Source: Streptomyces sp. CA-278952 (lineage in GTDB: Bacteria > Actinomycetota > Actinomycetes > Streptomycetales > Streptomycetaceae). Taken from it: 64,000 nt of DNA. Where the stretch lies: NCBI RefSeq assembly GCF_028747205.1, contig NZ_CP112880.1, positions 1,302,001-1,366,000 on the forward strand, given 5' to 3'. The first letter of the stretch is position 1. Each line of letters starts with the position of its first letter. The translations under genes were made by a program, and so were the position numbers. Below the pieces are notes generated by a model. The model searched no databases and had not been told where the DNA came from. It worked only from the letters and a program-made list of their open reading frames with translations. Below, piece after piece: positions 16,370-25,415 of this stretch.

Positions 16370-18787
16370 TCAGGTGCTGGTCAGGTGTTCGGGCCGCACC
16401 GGCGTCCTGTCGAGCTCGAGACCCGTCGCGTTCCGGATCGCCGCGAGGACGGCCGGGGTGGACGACAGGGTGGGGGCCTCGCCGACGCCGCGGAGCCCGT
16501 ACGGGGCGTTCTCGTCGGCGAGTTCGAGCACGTCGACGGGGATGGTCGGCGTGTCGAGGATGGTGGGCAGGAGGTAGTCCGTGAAGGACGGGTTGCGCAC
16601 CTTCGCGGTCTTCGGGTCGACGATGATCTCCTCCATCACGGCGACCCCCATGCCCTGGAGGGTGCCGCCCTGGATCTGGCCGAGGACGGAGAGCGGGTTG
16701 AGCGCCTTGCCGACGTCCTGGGCGCAGGCCAGTTCGATGACCTTGACCAGGCCCAGTTCGGTGTCGACCTCGACGACCGCGCGGTGCGCGGCGAAGGAGT
16801 ACTGGACGTGGCCGTTGCCCTGTCCGGTGCGCAGGTCGAACGCCTCGGTGGGCCGGTGGCGCCACTCCAGCTCGATGTCGATCGCCTCGTCCTCGAGGAC
16901 GTCGGCGAGATCGGCCAGCACCTCGCCGCCGTCGGTGACGACCTTGCCGCCCTCCAGGAGGAGTTCGGCGGTGGCCCAGGCCGGGTGGTAGGTGCCGAAC
17001 TTGGTCCGGCCCAGCTCCAGGACCTTCTCCCGTACGGCTTCGCAGGAGTTCTTGACCGCGCCGCCGGTGACGTACGTCTGGCGGGAGGCGGAGGTGGATC
17101 CGGCGGAGCCGACCCGGGTGTCGGCGGGGTGGATGGTGACCTGGTTGACGCCGAGTTCGGTACGGGCGATCTGGGCGTGGACGGTGACGCCGCCCTGGCC
17201 GACCTCGGCCATCGCGGTGTGCACGGTGGCGACCGGTTCGCCGTTGATGACCTCCATCCGGACCCGGGCGGTGGAGTAGTCGTCGAAGCCTTCGGAGAAG
17301 CCGACGTTCTTCAGGCCGACCGCGTAACCGACACCCCGCACGACGCCTTCGCCGTGGGTGGTGTTGGAGAGCCCGCCGGGCAGCGCGCGGACGTCCACGG
17401 AGGTGCCCTCGCTGCCCGCCGCCAGCCACTGCTGCTCGGGCGGCAGCGGCCGGGACTTGACCCGGCGCAGCAGCTCGGCGACCGGGGCCGGCGAGTCGCA
17501 GGGCTGTCCGGTGGGCAGCAGGGTGCCCTGTTCCATGGCGTTGAGCTGCCGGAACTCCACCGGGTCCATGTCCAGCTTCGCCGCCAGCTTGTCCATCTGC
17601 GCCTCGTAGGCGAAGCACGCCTGGACGGCGCCGAAACCGCGCATCGCGCCGCAGGGCGGGTTGTTGGTGTAGAGCGCGATCGCCTCGATGTCGACGTCCT
17701 CGATGACGTACGGGCCGACCGAGAGCGAGGAGGCGTTGCCGACGACCGCCGGGGAGGCGGAGGCGTAGGCCCCGCCGTCCAGGACGATGCGGCACTTCAT
17801 GTGCGTGAGCTTGCCGTCCTTGGTGGCGCCGTGCTCGTAGTGGAGCTTCGCCGGGTGCCGGTGGACGTGGCCGAAGAAGGACTCGAACCGGTTGTAGACG
17901 ATCTTGACCGGCTTGCCGGTGCGGAGCGCCAGCAGGCAGGCGTGGATCTGCATCGAGATGTCCTCGCGGCCGCCGAAGGCCCCGCCGACGCCGGAGAGCG
18001 TCATACGGACCTTCTCCTCGGGCAGACCGAGGACGGGGGCGATCTGGCCGAGGTCCGAGTGCAGCCACTGGGTGGCGACGTACAGCTCGACGCCACCGTC
18101 CTCGGAGGGCACCGCGAGGCCTGACTCGGGGCCGAGGAAGGCCTGGTCCTGCATGCCGAAGGTGTAGTCGCCGGTGACGATGACGTCGGCCCGCTTCGCG
18201 GCCTCGTCGGCGTCGCCGCGGATGATCGGCTGGCGGTGCACGATGTTGGGGTGCGGGACGTGGCCGATGTGGTGGTCGTCGCGGCCCTCGTGCACGAGCA
18301 CGGCGTCGGGAGCGGTCGCCGAGGCCTCGTCGGTGACGAGCGGCAGCTCGCGGTACTCGATCCTGATCTTGGCGGCGGCGCGGCGGGCGGTCTCCGGGTG
18401 GTCGGCGGCCACGATGGCGACCGGCTCGCCGTGGTGACGGACCTTGCCGTGGGCGAGAACGGGGGTGTCCTGGATCTCCAGGCCGTAGTTCTTCATCTCG
18501 GCGGGCAGGTCGTCGTAGGTCATCACGGCGTAGACGCCGGACGTCGCCAGCGCCTCGGAGGTGTCGATGGAGACGATCTCGGCGTGGGCGACGGTGGAGC
18601 GCAGCGTCTGGCCCCAGAGCATGTCCTCGTGCCACATGTCGGAGGAGTACGCGAACTCGCCGGTGACCTTGAGGGTGCCGTCGGGGCGGAGCGTGGACTC
18701 GCCGATGCCGCCCTTGGTGGGCGAACCCTGGGTGATCTTGGTGGGCGTGCCGGCCGGTGCGGTCCGGGCCCTGGGGGTCGTCGTCAT
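16370..18787 (-). CDS. Xanthine dehydrogenase, molybdopterin-binding subunit
   Basis: An 805-aa large subunit of the xanthine oxidase/CO dehydrogenase superfamily. The N-terminal a/b hammerhead domain (DGTLKVTGEFAYSSDM, AVMTYDDLP) is followed by Mo-cofactor domains with QDQAFLGPESGLAVP, SGVGGAFGGREDISMQIHACLLA, RGFGAVQACFAYEAQMDKLA and MAEVGQGGVTVHAQIART; the C-terminal GLRGVGEAP carries the conserved active-site Glu region. It hydroxylates hypoxanthine to xanthine and urate. The XDH assignment rather than CODH or another hydroxylase rests on PucR, the NCS2 permease and XdhC nearby. ATG at 18787 overlaps the 2Fe-2S gene by 4 bp. Confidence 0.9.
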   Translation of the reverse strand: MTTTPRARTAPAGTPTKITQGSPTKGGIGESTLRPDGTLKVTGEFAYSSDMWHEDMLWGQTLRSTVAHAEIVSIDTSEALATSGVYAVMTYDDLPAEMKNYGLEIQDTPVLAHGKVRHHGEPVAIVAADHPETARRAAAKIRIEYRELPLVTDEASATAPDAVLVHEGRDDHHIGHVPHPNIVHRQPIIRGDADEAAKRADVIVTGDYTFGMQDQAFLGPESGLAVPSEDGGVELYVATQWLHSDLGQIAPVLGLPEEKVRMTLSGVGGAFGGREDISMQIHACLLALRTGKPVKIVYNRFESFFGHVHRHPAKLHYEHGATKDGKLTHMKCRIVLDGGAYASASPAVVGNASSLSVGPYVIEDVDIEAIALYTNNPPCGAMRGFGAVQACFAYEAQMDKLAAKLDMDPVEFRQLNAMEQGTLLPTGQPCDSPAPVAELLRRVKSRPLPPEQQWLAAGSEGTSVDVRALPGGLSNTTHGEGVVRGVGYAVGLKNVGFSEGFDDYSTARVRMEVINGEPVATVHTAMAEVGQGGVTVHAQIARTELGVNQVTIHPADTRVGSAGSTSASRQTYVTGGAVKNSCEAVREKVLELGRTKFGTYHPAWATAELLLEGGKVVTDGGEVLADLADVLEDEAIDIELEWRHRPTEAFDLRTGQGNGHVQYSFAAHRAVVEVDTELGLVKVIELACAQDVGKALNPLSVLGQIQGGTLQGMGVAVMEEIIVDPKTAKVRNPSFTDYLLPTILDTPTIPVDVLELADENAPYGLRGVGEAPTLSSTPAVLAAIRNATGLELDRTPVRPEHLTST

Positions 18788-19383
18788 GACTGGACCGCCT
18801 CTTCCTGGCGGGCGGCCGCGAGCCGGACCGCGTCGAGGATCTTCTCGTAACCCGTGCAGCGGCACAGGTTGCCGGAGAGCGCCTCACGGATGTCCTGGTC
18901 GGACGGTGAGGGGGTGTTCTCCAGCAGCTCGTCGGCGGCGACCAGCAGGCCGGGGGTGCAGAAGCCGCACTGGACGGCTCCGGCGTCGATGAACGCCTGC
19001 TGGATCGGGGAGAGTTCGACGGCCTCGCCGGTCTGGCCGTCGGTGGGCCTGGACTGCCAGCGCTTGGCGGCGTCCAGGGTGGTGCCGCAGGATCCGGCGG
19101 CGCAGCCTCCGCCGGGGTGGGCGTCCTCTCGGTGCTTGGCGTAGTCGGCCAGCCCCTCGACGGTGACGACCTCGCGGTCCTGGACCTGGCCGGCGGCGAC
19201 GAGGCACGCGCAGACCGGGACACCGTCGAGACGGACGGTGCACGATCCGCACTCGCCCTGCTCGCAGGCGTTCTTGGAGCCGGGCAGTCCCATGCGCTCC
19301 CGCAGGACGTACAGGAGGGACTCGCCCTCCCACACGTCGTCGGCTTCCTGCTGACGTCCGTTGACCGTGAAATTGACTCGCAT
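18784..19383 (-). CDS. Xanthine dehydrogenase, 2Fe-2S subunit
   Basis: A 199-aa small subunit. The plant-type 2Fe-2S motif is CEQGECGSC plus a downstream Cys (VCAC) near residues 40-61; the second cluster domain has CGFCTPG and CRCTGY near the C-terminus. An insert of about 30 residues between the domains (HPGGGCAAGSCGTT) carries two extra Cys and is longer than in CoxS-type proteins. It passes electrons from the molybdenum site to the FAD subunit. It lies 2 bp after the FAD gene and overlaps the large-subunit start, so the three are translationally coupled. Confidence 0.92.
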   Translation of the reverse strand: MRVNFTVNGRQQEADDVWEGESLLYVLRERMGLPGSKNACEQGECGSCTVRLDGVPVCACLVAAGQVQDREVVTVEGLADYAKHREDAHPGGGCAAGSCGTTLDAAKRWQSRPTDGQTGEAVELSPIQQAFIDAGAVQCGFCTPGLLVAADELLENTPSPSDQDIREALSGNLCRCTGYEKILDAVRLAAARQEEAVQS

Positions 19384-19385
19384 GG

Positions 19386-20276
19386 TTACGCAGCTCCTTC
19401 CAGCGTGCGGCCCGCGCCGCGGTACTGCTCCCAGGTCCAGCCGAGCGTGCGGCGGGCCATGATGCCGACCGCGTGCCTGCGGTACTTCGCCGTGCCGCGC
19501 ACGTCGTCGATCGGGTTGCAGGCGCCGGACGCGAGGGTGGCGAACTGCTGGGCGATCGCGGGGGTGATGATCTTGCCGTTCTCCCAGAACCCGCCCTCTT
19601 CGAGCGCGGCGTTCAGGAACTCCTCGGCCGCCTTGGCCCGGACCGGGGTCGGGGCGGCCGAGCCGATGCCGGTACGCACGGTGCGGGTCTCGGGGTGCAG
19701 GGCGATGCCGAACGCGCAGACGGCGATGACCATGGCGTTGCGGGTGCCGACCTTGGAGTACTGCTGGGGTCCGTCGGCCTTCCTGATGTGCACCGCGCGG
19801 ATCAGCTCGTCCGGCTCCAGGGCGTTGCGCTTGACCCCGGTGTAGAAGGCGTCGATGGGGATCAGCCGCGTTCCGCGTACGGATTCGGCCTCGACCTCGC
19901 AGTCGGCCGCGAGCAGGGCCGGGTGGGCGTCACCCGCCGGCGACGCGGTGCCGAGGTTGCCGCCGACGCCGCCGCGGTTGCGGATCTGCGGGGAGGCGAC
20001 GGTGTGCGAGGCGAGCGCCAGGCCGGGCAGCTCGGTGCGCAGGTGCTCCATGATGCTGCTGTACGGCACGGAGGCGCCGAGCCGCACGCTCTCCTGGCCC
20101 ACCTCCCACTCGGACAGCTCACCGATGCGGTTCAGGTCCAGGAGGTACTCGGGCCGCCGGTGGTCGAAGTTGATCTCGACCATCACATCGGTGCCGCCCG
20201 CGATGGGCACAGCGGTGGGGTGCTCGGCCTTGGCGGCGAGCGCCTCCTCCCAGCTGGCGGGGCGAAGGAAGTCCAT
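19386..20276 (-). CDS. Xanthine dehydrogenase, FAD-binding subunit
   Basis: A 296-aa FAD_binding_5/CO_deh_flav_C protein. FAD contacts are VPIAGGTDVMVEIN near residue 30 and ASPQIRNRGGVGGNLGTASPAGD near residue 95; the C-terminal flavoprotein domain has TVRTGIGSAAPTPVRAKAAE. It transfers electrons to NAD+. It is first in the FAD, 2Fe-2S, Mo gene order typical of actinobacterial XDH operons. ATG at 20276 follows GAAGAAGAGAG. Its promoter must lie in the region shared with the divergent pucR-type gene. Confidence 0.92.
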   Translation of the reverse strand: MDFLRPASWEEALAAKAEHPTAVPIAGGTDVMVEINFDHRRPEYLLDLNRIGELSEWEVGQESVRLGASVPYSSIMEHLRTELPGLALASHTVASPQIRNRGGVGGNLGTASPAGDAHPALLAADCEVEAESVRGTRLIPIDAFYTGVKRNALEPDELIRAVHIRKADGPQQYSKVGTRNAMVIAVCAFGIALHPETRTVRTGIGSAAPTPVRAKAAEEFLNAALEEGGFWENGKIITPAIAQQFATLASGACNPIDDVRGTAKYRRHAVGIMARRTLGWTWEQYRGAGRTLEGAA

Positions 20277-20613
20277 GAGTGGCTCTCTTCTTCTCAATCG
20301 GTTCGTTCGCCGGGGCTGGGGACGGCCGACCCTCGACTGGCTCGTTCATGTGGTGTTCACGTGGTGTGTGGCCCAGTACACAAGCCCTGCTCCTACCGGT
20401 GCAGTCACCGAAACACTGAAGGAGTTGGCTGGTGTCCGTCCTCGTCTTGTAGATTCGAACGAATGGCGGGAATCAGTAACCTCGCCGCAATCAACAGATA
20501 CCCGTATCCCCCACGGCTCCCCCACCTCACGGCCTCCTTCACCCACTGCCACCCCCACCTGCTCCTTCACGAACTTCACCTGCTCCCCCTACGGAAAGAT
20601 CGGCGGCGACGAG
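20277..20613. promoter_or_regulatory. Divergent promoter region of XDH operon and PucR regulator
   Basis: A 337-bp region. Two tandem 11-bp direct repeats, TCATGTGGTGT (20346-20356) and TCACGTGGTGT (20357-20367), are one helical turn apart and followed by a third GTG-rich stretch. An ATTCG-AA-CGAAT inverted repeat occurs at 20453-20464. Either could be the PucR operator. The 150 bp before the PucR ATG is C-rich with no ORF of its own. Confidence 0.45.
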
Positions 20614-22356
20614 ATGCGGCTGCGCGCACTGCTGGAGAACGACGCGCTGGGCCTGCGGCTGCTCGGCGGCGAGGACGAGCTGGACCGCTCGGTCCGGGGC
20701 GTCATGACGACCGACCTGCGCGATCCCAGCCGCTACCTCTCCGGCGGGGAGCTGGTGCTCACGGGTCTCGCCTGGCGCCGGGACGCGGCGGACTCCGAGC
20801 CGTTCGTCCGGATCCTGGCGGGCGCCGGGGTGGCCGGTCTCGCGGCCGGCGAGGCGGAGCTCGGCGACATCCCCGGCGATCTGGTCGAGGCGTGCCGGCA
20901 GCACCGCCTCCCCCTCTTCGCCGTGAATGAGACCGTTGCTTTCGCGACGATCACCGAGTACGTCGTCCGTCAGGTCTCCGGCGAGCGGGCGGGCGATCTG
21001 GCAGCCGTGGTGGACCGGCACCGGCGGCTGATGACCTCGGGCCCGGCGGGCGGCGGCCCCGAGGTGGTCCTGGACCTCCTCACCTCCGACCTGGACCTGC
21101 GGGCCTGGGTCCTCTCCCCCACCGGCCGCCAGATCGCCGGGGCGGGCGCCCCGCTGCCCGGACCGCTGGGCGCGGCGCTGGCCGGGCACCACCTGGCCGC
21201 GACCCGTACCGGCCGCCGGGGCCCGCACCGGGCGGCGGTCGCCGGCACGACGTATTCACTCTTCCCGATCCGGAACACCGGCCGCGGCGCGGTGCCGGCC
21301 GCCCGCGACGTACGGGAGTCGGTGCTCTCCGACTGGCTGCTGGCGGTCGAGGCCGACGCGTCGGACTGGCCCGCCGCCCGGCTCGACCTGCTCCAGGGCG
21401 TCACCCAGCTGATCGCGGTCGAGCGCGACCGCCGCGACGCGGCCCGTACGGTACGCCGCAGGCTCGCCCAGGAGGTCCTGGAGCTGGTCCAGGCGGGCGC
21501 CGCCCCCGCCGAGATCGCGGCCAGGCTGCGGGTCGCCGCGCCGGTCCTGCTGCCCGGCCTCGGCGTGTCCCCGCAGTGGCAGGTCGTGGTGGCCCGGGTC
21601 GACTGGAGCGCCGCGGGCCAGGCGGGCGACATCGCGAGCGGTCCGGTGGCCCAGGCGCTGCTGGAGGAGATCCTCGTCGACCCGGCGGTCAGCGGCCCCG
21701 ATTCGGCCGACCGGATCGCCGTCGCCCACACGGGCGAGGAGGCCATCGCCCTGGTGCCGCTGCCCACGCTCACCACCGTGGCCGCGAAGCCCGGGGAGGA
21801 CGCCTCGGGCGATGCCGCCCGGGCGGGCGGTGAGGACGCCGACGCCCTCGACGCGGATCCCGGGCTGCACGCCGACGCGCTGCTCTCCTCCGTGCGCGAA
21901 CCGCTCTCCGCGGGGCTCGCCGACGACGGCCGGCTGACACTGGGTGTCAGCGCGGCCGTGCATTCCGCCGAAGGGCTGCGCGGCGCGCTGGAGGAGGCCC
22001 GGCACGCCCGCCGGGTGGCCGCGGCGCGTCCGGGGCGGGTCTGCGCGGCCGGTCACCACGAGCTGGCCTCGCACGTGCTGCTGCTGCCGTTCGTCCCCGA
22101 TGACGTCCGGCGCGCCTTCACCGCCCGGCTGCTGGACCCGCTGCGCGACTACGACCGGCGCCACCGGGCGGAGCTGATCGAGACGCTGGAGGCCTTCCTG
22201 GACTGCGACGGGTCCTGGACCCGCTGCGCGGCCCGCCTGCACCTGCACGTCAACACCTTGCGCTATCGCGTCGGGCGGATCGAGCAGTTGACGGGGCGTG
22301 ACCTTGCGCGCCTGGAGGACAAGCTCGACTTCTTCCTCGCCCTGCGCATGAGCTGA
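20614..22356 (+). CDS. PucR-family transcriptional regulator of purine catabolism
   Basis: A 580-aa regulator. Residues 1-120 form the PucR N-terminal ligand domain (LRLLGGEDELDRSVRGVMTTDLRDPSRYLSGG in pieces, GVAGLAAGEAELGDIP). A long central region follows, and the C-terminal PucR-type HTH reads FLDCDGSWTRCAARLHLHVNTL...YRVGRIEQLTGRDL. Bacillus PucR activates uric acid and xanthine catabolic genes. Divergent placement beside XDH subunits strongly suggests it controls them. ATG at 20614 coincides with the domain start; no strong ribosome site precedes it (GGCGGCGACGAG), and in-frame sequence upstream is low-complexity. Confidence 0.88.
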   Translation: MRLRALLENDALGLRLLGGEDELDRSVRGVMTTDLRDPSRYLSGGELVLTGLAWRRDAADSEPFVRILAGAGVAGLAAGEAELGDIPGDLVEACRQHRLPLFAVNETVAFATITEYVVRQVSGERAGDLAAVVDRHRRLMTSGPAGGGPEVVLDLLTSDLDLRAWVLSPTGRQIAGAGAPLPGPLGAALAGHHLAATRTGRRGPHRAAVAGTTYSLFPIRNTGRGAVPAARDVRESVLSDWLLAVEADASDWPAARLDLLQGVTQLIAVERDRRDAARTVRRRLAQEVLELVQAGAAPAEIAARLRVAAPVLLPGLGVSPQWQVVVARVDWSAAGQAGDIASGPVAQALLEEILVDPAVSGPDSADRIAVAHTGEEAIALVPLPTLTTVAAKPGEDASGDAARAGGEDADALDADPGLHADALLSSVREPLSAGLADDGRLTLGVSAAVHSAEGLRGALEEARHARRVAAARPGRVCAAGHHELASHVLLLPFVPDDVRRAFTARLLDPLRDYDRRHRAELIETLEAFLDCDGSWTRCAARLHLHVNTLRYRVGRIEQLTGRDLARLEDKLDFFLALRMS

Positions 22357-22512
22357 CCTTCGGGCCGCGCGCGGGGCCCGGCGGCCCCGTCGCGCTCCGG
22401 CCGATTGTGAAATCTTTCACCTGACATTGCCCGGACCCCTTGGCCCGGCGTGCCAATCCGTGCTGAGATGCGCCGTACCCAACAGCACAATGGCGCGCTC
22501 GGGGAGGGCAAT

Positions 22513-23310
22513 GTGGCGCATACCGCCATGTCTGGTTCCGGAACGACAGCAGATGACGATCCTCCGCTCCAGACCGCGGTATGGCGGCTGCGCTCACGCG
22601 CCTGCTGGACGGACGCGGCCGCACTGCTGGAGCACGACGCGAGCACGGAACCGGCCGCCGCTCTCCAGCGCACCGCGCTGCTGACCGAGCGGTGTCTCTA
22701 CACGGGAGAGGGCTGGACCGACGCCGAGGACGCCCTGCGCACGGCGGAGGCCGTCGCCCGCAGCGACGACGAGCGCGGGTCGGCCGCTTCCGAACGGGGC
22801 CATCTGGCGTACGCCTCGACGCTCCTGGCGGTACGGGACCGGGCCGACGAGGCCAGCGTGGCGCTGAGCCGGTCGGCGGCGCTGCTGGCACCCGCGTCCC
22901 CGGCCCGGCCGCTGCTGGACTTCCGGCGCGGGCTGATCGCCCAGAACATCGCGGAGTCGCCGCAGTCGGCGCGCGCCGCGTTCCGCCGGGCGCACGCCGG
23001 TGCGGCGAACCGGGGCGACGCACTGCTCCTCTCGTCCACCTGGCGGCATCTGGCGGCGCTCGCCCTGCGCGAGGGGGAGCTGGCCGAGGCCCGGCACGGC
23101 TTCACGGAGTCGCTGCGGATCCGGGAGGAGCTGGGGTTCCTGGTAGGTACGGCCCCGGCGCTGATCTCCCTCGCGGAGACGCAGGAGGAGGCGGAGGCGG
23201 CGCGGCTGCGGGCCGAGGCCGGCCGACTGTTCCGGCTGCTGGGCGGCGTGCCCACCTGGCTGGCCCCGTATCTGGGCCCCCCGGCCCCGCGCACCGCAGA
23301 GGCGAGCTGA
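22513..23310 (+). CDS. Tetratricopeptide-like helical protein
   Basis: A 265-aa Ala/Leu/Arg-rich protein made of paired helices, with TPR-like spacing (RTALLTERCLYTGEGWTDAE, ALRTAEAVARSDDERGSAA, HLAALALREGELAEARHGF, SLRIREELGFLVGTAPAL). No catalytic motif is present. TPR proteins mediate protein-protein contacts; a partner is not evident here. GTG at 22513 is chosen because GGGGAGG sits 6 nt upstream; an ATG two bases earlier is in another frame. It converges with the GntR gene across a strong hairpin. Confidence 0.7.
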   Translation: MAHTAMSGSGTTADDDPPLQTAVWRLRSRACWTDAAALLEHDASTEPAAALQRTALLTERCLYTGEGWTDAEDALRTAEAVARSDDERGSAASERGHLAYASTLLAVRDRADEASVALSRSAALLAPASPARPLLDFRRGLIAQNIAESPQSARAAFRRAHAGAANRGDALLLSSTWRHLAALALREGELAEARHGFTESLRIREELGFLVGTAPALISLAETQEEAEAARLRAEAGRLFRLLGGVPTWLAPYLGPPAPRTAEAS

Positions 23311-23321
23311 GGCGGCGGCGT

Positions 23322-23352
23322 CCGCGGCCCCCGGGGCCCCCGGGGGCCGCGG
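23322..23352. terminator. Bidirectional hairpin terminator
   Basis: Perfect 13-bp stem CCGCGGCCCCCGG with a 5-nt loop between the convergent TPR and GntR genes. Confidence 0.8.
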
Positions 23353-23373
23353 GGGCCGCGGGCGCCGCCCCGG

Positions 23374-24228
23374 TCAGCCGTCGGCGCCGGCGAAGTGCTC
23401 GCGGACCAGGGCCTGGACGACGGCGAGGTCCTGGGAGACGAGGGCGTCGAGCAGGGCGGTGTGCTCGGAGGCGTCGGCCAGCAGGTCGGCCCGGCGGGTG
23501 GCGGGGCCCGAGACCAGCGGCCACTGGGAGCGCCGGTGCAGTTCGTCGGCGACGGTCACGAGCTGCTCGTTGCCCGACAGCATGAGGACCGCGCGGTGGA
23601 AGGCCCGGTCCGACTCGGCGTAGGCGGCCCGGTCGCCGACGGCCGCCGCCGTGACCGTGGCCTCCGCCAGCGGGCGCAGGCCGCTCCAGCGGTGCGCCGG
23701 GACCGTACGGGCCAGGCTCAGCATCACCGGGACCTCGATCAGCGCCCGTACCTCGGCCAGTTCGGCGAGCTCGCGGGGGCCGCGTTCGCTGACCCGGAAT
23801 CCCCGGTTCGGCACGACCTCGACGGCCCCCTCGACGGCCAGCCGCTGCATGGCCTCGCGCACGGGCGTGGCCGAGACTCCGAAGCGGGCGCCGAGCGCGG
23901 GCGCGGAGTACACCTGGCCGGGCACCAGCTCACCGTCGACGAGGGCGGCGCGCAGGGCGTCCAGGATCTGGCCGCGGACGGAGTGGCGCTGGACGACGGC
24001 ACGCGGCGCGGAAGGCTCGCTGTGGGTGTGTTCGCCCCGGGCCGCCTGTTCCCCGTCGGCCGGGCGCCCGCCGGTCCGCCGGACTTCCGTCTGCTCGACC
24101 CCGGCCTGCTCGCCCCGGGCCTGTTCCGGCACCCGGCACTCCGGCATCAGGCCTTCCGCCGCCGTGCGCGGGAACGCTCCCAGGGCGTACGCCGGACGTG
24201 CGCTCTCGCGCGCGCTGCCCTGCTCCAC
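23374..24228 (-). CDS. GntR/FadR-subfamily (FCD) transcriptional regulator
   Basis: A 284-aa regulator. A nonconserved, charged N-terminal extension of about 75 residues precedes the GntR winged helix (VRGQILDALRAALVDGELVPG, SAPALGARFGVSATPVREAMQRLAVEGAVEV) and the FCD ligand domain (LAEVRALIEVPVMLSLAR, AYAESDRAFHRAVLMLSGNEQL, ASEHTALLDALVSQD). The His and Asp residues of FCD metal/ligand binding appear present. The GTG start at 24228 is supported by GGAGGAGGTCCGG. Target genes are not obvious; it diverges from the FhuF-like gene. Confidence 0.87.
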   Translation of the reverse strand: MEQGSARESARPAYALGAFPRTAAEGLMPECRVPEQARGEQAGVEQTEVRRTGGRPADGEQAARGEHTHSEPSAPRAVVQRHSVRGQILDALRAALVDGELVPGQVYSAPALGARFGVSATPVREAMQRLAVEGAVEVVPNRGFRVSERGPRELAELAEVRALIEVPVMLSLARTVPAHRWSGLRPLAEATVTAAAVGDRAAYAESDRAFHRAVLMLSGNEQLVTVADELHRRSQWPLVSGPATRRADLLADASEHTALLDALVSQDLAVVQALVREHFAGADG

Positions 24229-24329
24229 CCGGACCTCCTCCGCCTGCCTCGGGCCGACTCGCGTGCGCCGGACCTCCTGTGCACGATAGAGGGAGGAGGC
24301 TGCGGTTCAAACATCGATGGCATCGGGTA

Positions 24330-24344
24330 AGGTAAGCCTTACCT
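24330..24344 (+). promoter_or_regulatory. Iron box (DmdR/IdeR-type)
   Basis: AGGTAAG-C-CTTACCT, a perfect 7-bp-arm palindrome fitting the IdeR/DtxR/DmdR1 consensus TTAGGTTAGGCTAACCTAA in its central positions. It lies 30 bp upstream of the FhuF-like gene. Confidence 0.8.
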
Positions 24345-24374
24345 GCAAACGATCCCGATTCGGTGGTCCCCTGC

Positions 24375-25223
24375 ATGACCCTCTCCCCGCCGTTCACCGG
24401 CACCGCGACGTCCCCCGTGACCGCCGCGTACACCCGCCTGACCGAGGTGTTCCCCGGCCTGCGGGCCGACGTGCTCGACGGCGATGCCGTGGCCCCGTCC
24501 GGAGCGGGCTGGGTCGGCGCGGCGGAGCTGGCCGCCGGCGGAGACGCGGTGGACGCCTTCCTCGCCTGGGACAACGCCCAGGTGCTGCGCGACTACGGAC
24601 AGCAGGCCCGCCCGGACGTGGTGGCGAGCTTCGGTCTGCACCGGTATGCCTGGCCCGCCTGTCTGCTGGTGACGGTCCCCTGGTTCCTTCAGCGCCGGGT
24701 GCCGCGGATCCCGGTGGAGGACGTGGCCTTCCAGCGGGCGCTGGGGCATCTGACCGTGCGGGTCCGGGAATTCGCCTGCCTGCCGGACGACCCGGCCGCC
24801 ACCCTGCCCGGGGCCCGGGTCGTCGCGGACGAGGCGGCGCTGCGGGCCGAGGTCCTGACCTCCCTGACCGAGCACCTCGGTCCGGTGCTGGAGGGCTTCG
24901 GGCCGCGCATGCGGCGCGGGAAGCGGGCCCTGTGGGGGATGGCGACCGACGAGATCGTCGAGGGCCTCTGGTACATCGCGCACCTGCTGGGCGAGGAGCG
25001 CCGCGCCATGGCCGAGCTGGAGCTGCTGCTGCCCGGCACGACCAAGCCGTACGTCGGCACCGCCGGCTTCCGCGAGCTGACCGGACCCGACGGCCGGTCG
25101 CTGCCGACCCGGGACCGGGCGAGCTGCTGCCTCTTCTACACGCTGCGCCCCGAGGACACCTGCGTGACCTGTCCGCGTACCTGTGACACGGACCGGGTGC
25201 GAAAGCTCGCCGCAGCTTCCTGA
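24375..25223 (+). CDS. FhuF-like 2Fe-2S ferric-siderophore reductase
   Basis: A 282-aa protein with the diagnostic C-terminal cluster motif of FhuF: CC, ten residues, C, two residues, C (ASCCLFYTLRPEDTCVTCPR). The central part has the ferric-reductase-transporter-like PACLLVTVPWFLQRRVP segment. FhuF reduces iron(III) in hydroxamate siderophores in the cytoplasm, releasing iron(II). An iron box just upstream fits induction on iron starvation. The start is ATG at 24375; an in-frame GTG at 24363 is also possible because neither has a clear ribosome site. There are no siderophore biosynthesis or uptake genes next to it. Confidence 0.87.
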   Translation: MTLSPPFTGTATSPVTAAYTRLTEVFPGLRADVLDGDAVAPSGAGWVGAAELAAGGDAVDAFLAWDNAQVLRDYGQQARPDVVASFGLHRYAWPACLLVTVPWFLQRRVPRIPVEDVAFQRALGHLTVRVREFACLPDDPAATLPGARVVADEAALRAEVLTSLTEHLGPVLEGFGPRMRRGKRALWGMATDEIVEGLWYIAHLLGEERRAMAELELLLPGTTKPYVGTAGFRELTGPDGRSLPTRDRASCCLFYTLRPEDTCVTCPRTCDTDRVRKLAAAS

Positions 25224-25246
25224 TCCACACCGCCCGTCCGGATGAC

Positions 25247-25299
25247 GTGGAATCGAACACGACCCCGCTCGACCGAGCGGCCGTTCGAGAAGATTCCAC
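25247..25299. repeat. Nested inverted repeat upstream of DUF2637 gene
   Basis: Outer arms GTGGAATC (25247-25254) and GATTCCAC (25292-25299) enclose a second perfect stem CCGCTC-GACC-GAGCGG (25265-25280). It is 117 bp before the DUF2637 start, and could be the FhuF-gene terminator combined with an operator. Confidence 0.6.
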
Positions 25300-25415
25300 C
25301 CATCGATAGCCTCTCCCACCCCCATGGCGTGCTCTTGTCCCGAAACCACCGGAGCGGGACGGGAATTCCGTCACGATGGCGCACGAAACGCCCTACGTGA
25401 CGCAAGGGACCGCGC

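Noticed and set aside
19855..20613. Long N-terminal extension of the PucR frame
   Set aside because: The extension runs through the divergent XDH FAD gene and promoter DNA. The PucR domain starts at the ATG at 20614.
25241..25310. tRNA-like segment on the minus strand
   Set aside because: TTCGATTC resembles a T-loop, but the flanking bases do not form the 5-bp T stem and no acceptor or anticodon arms are present.
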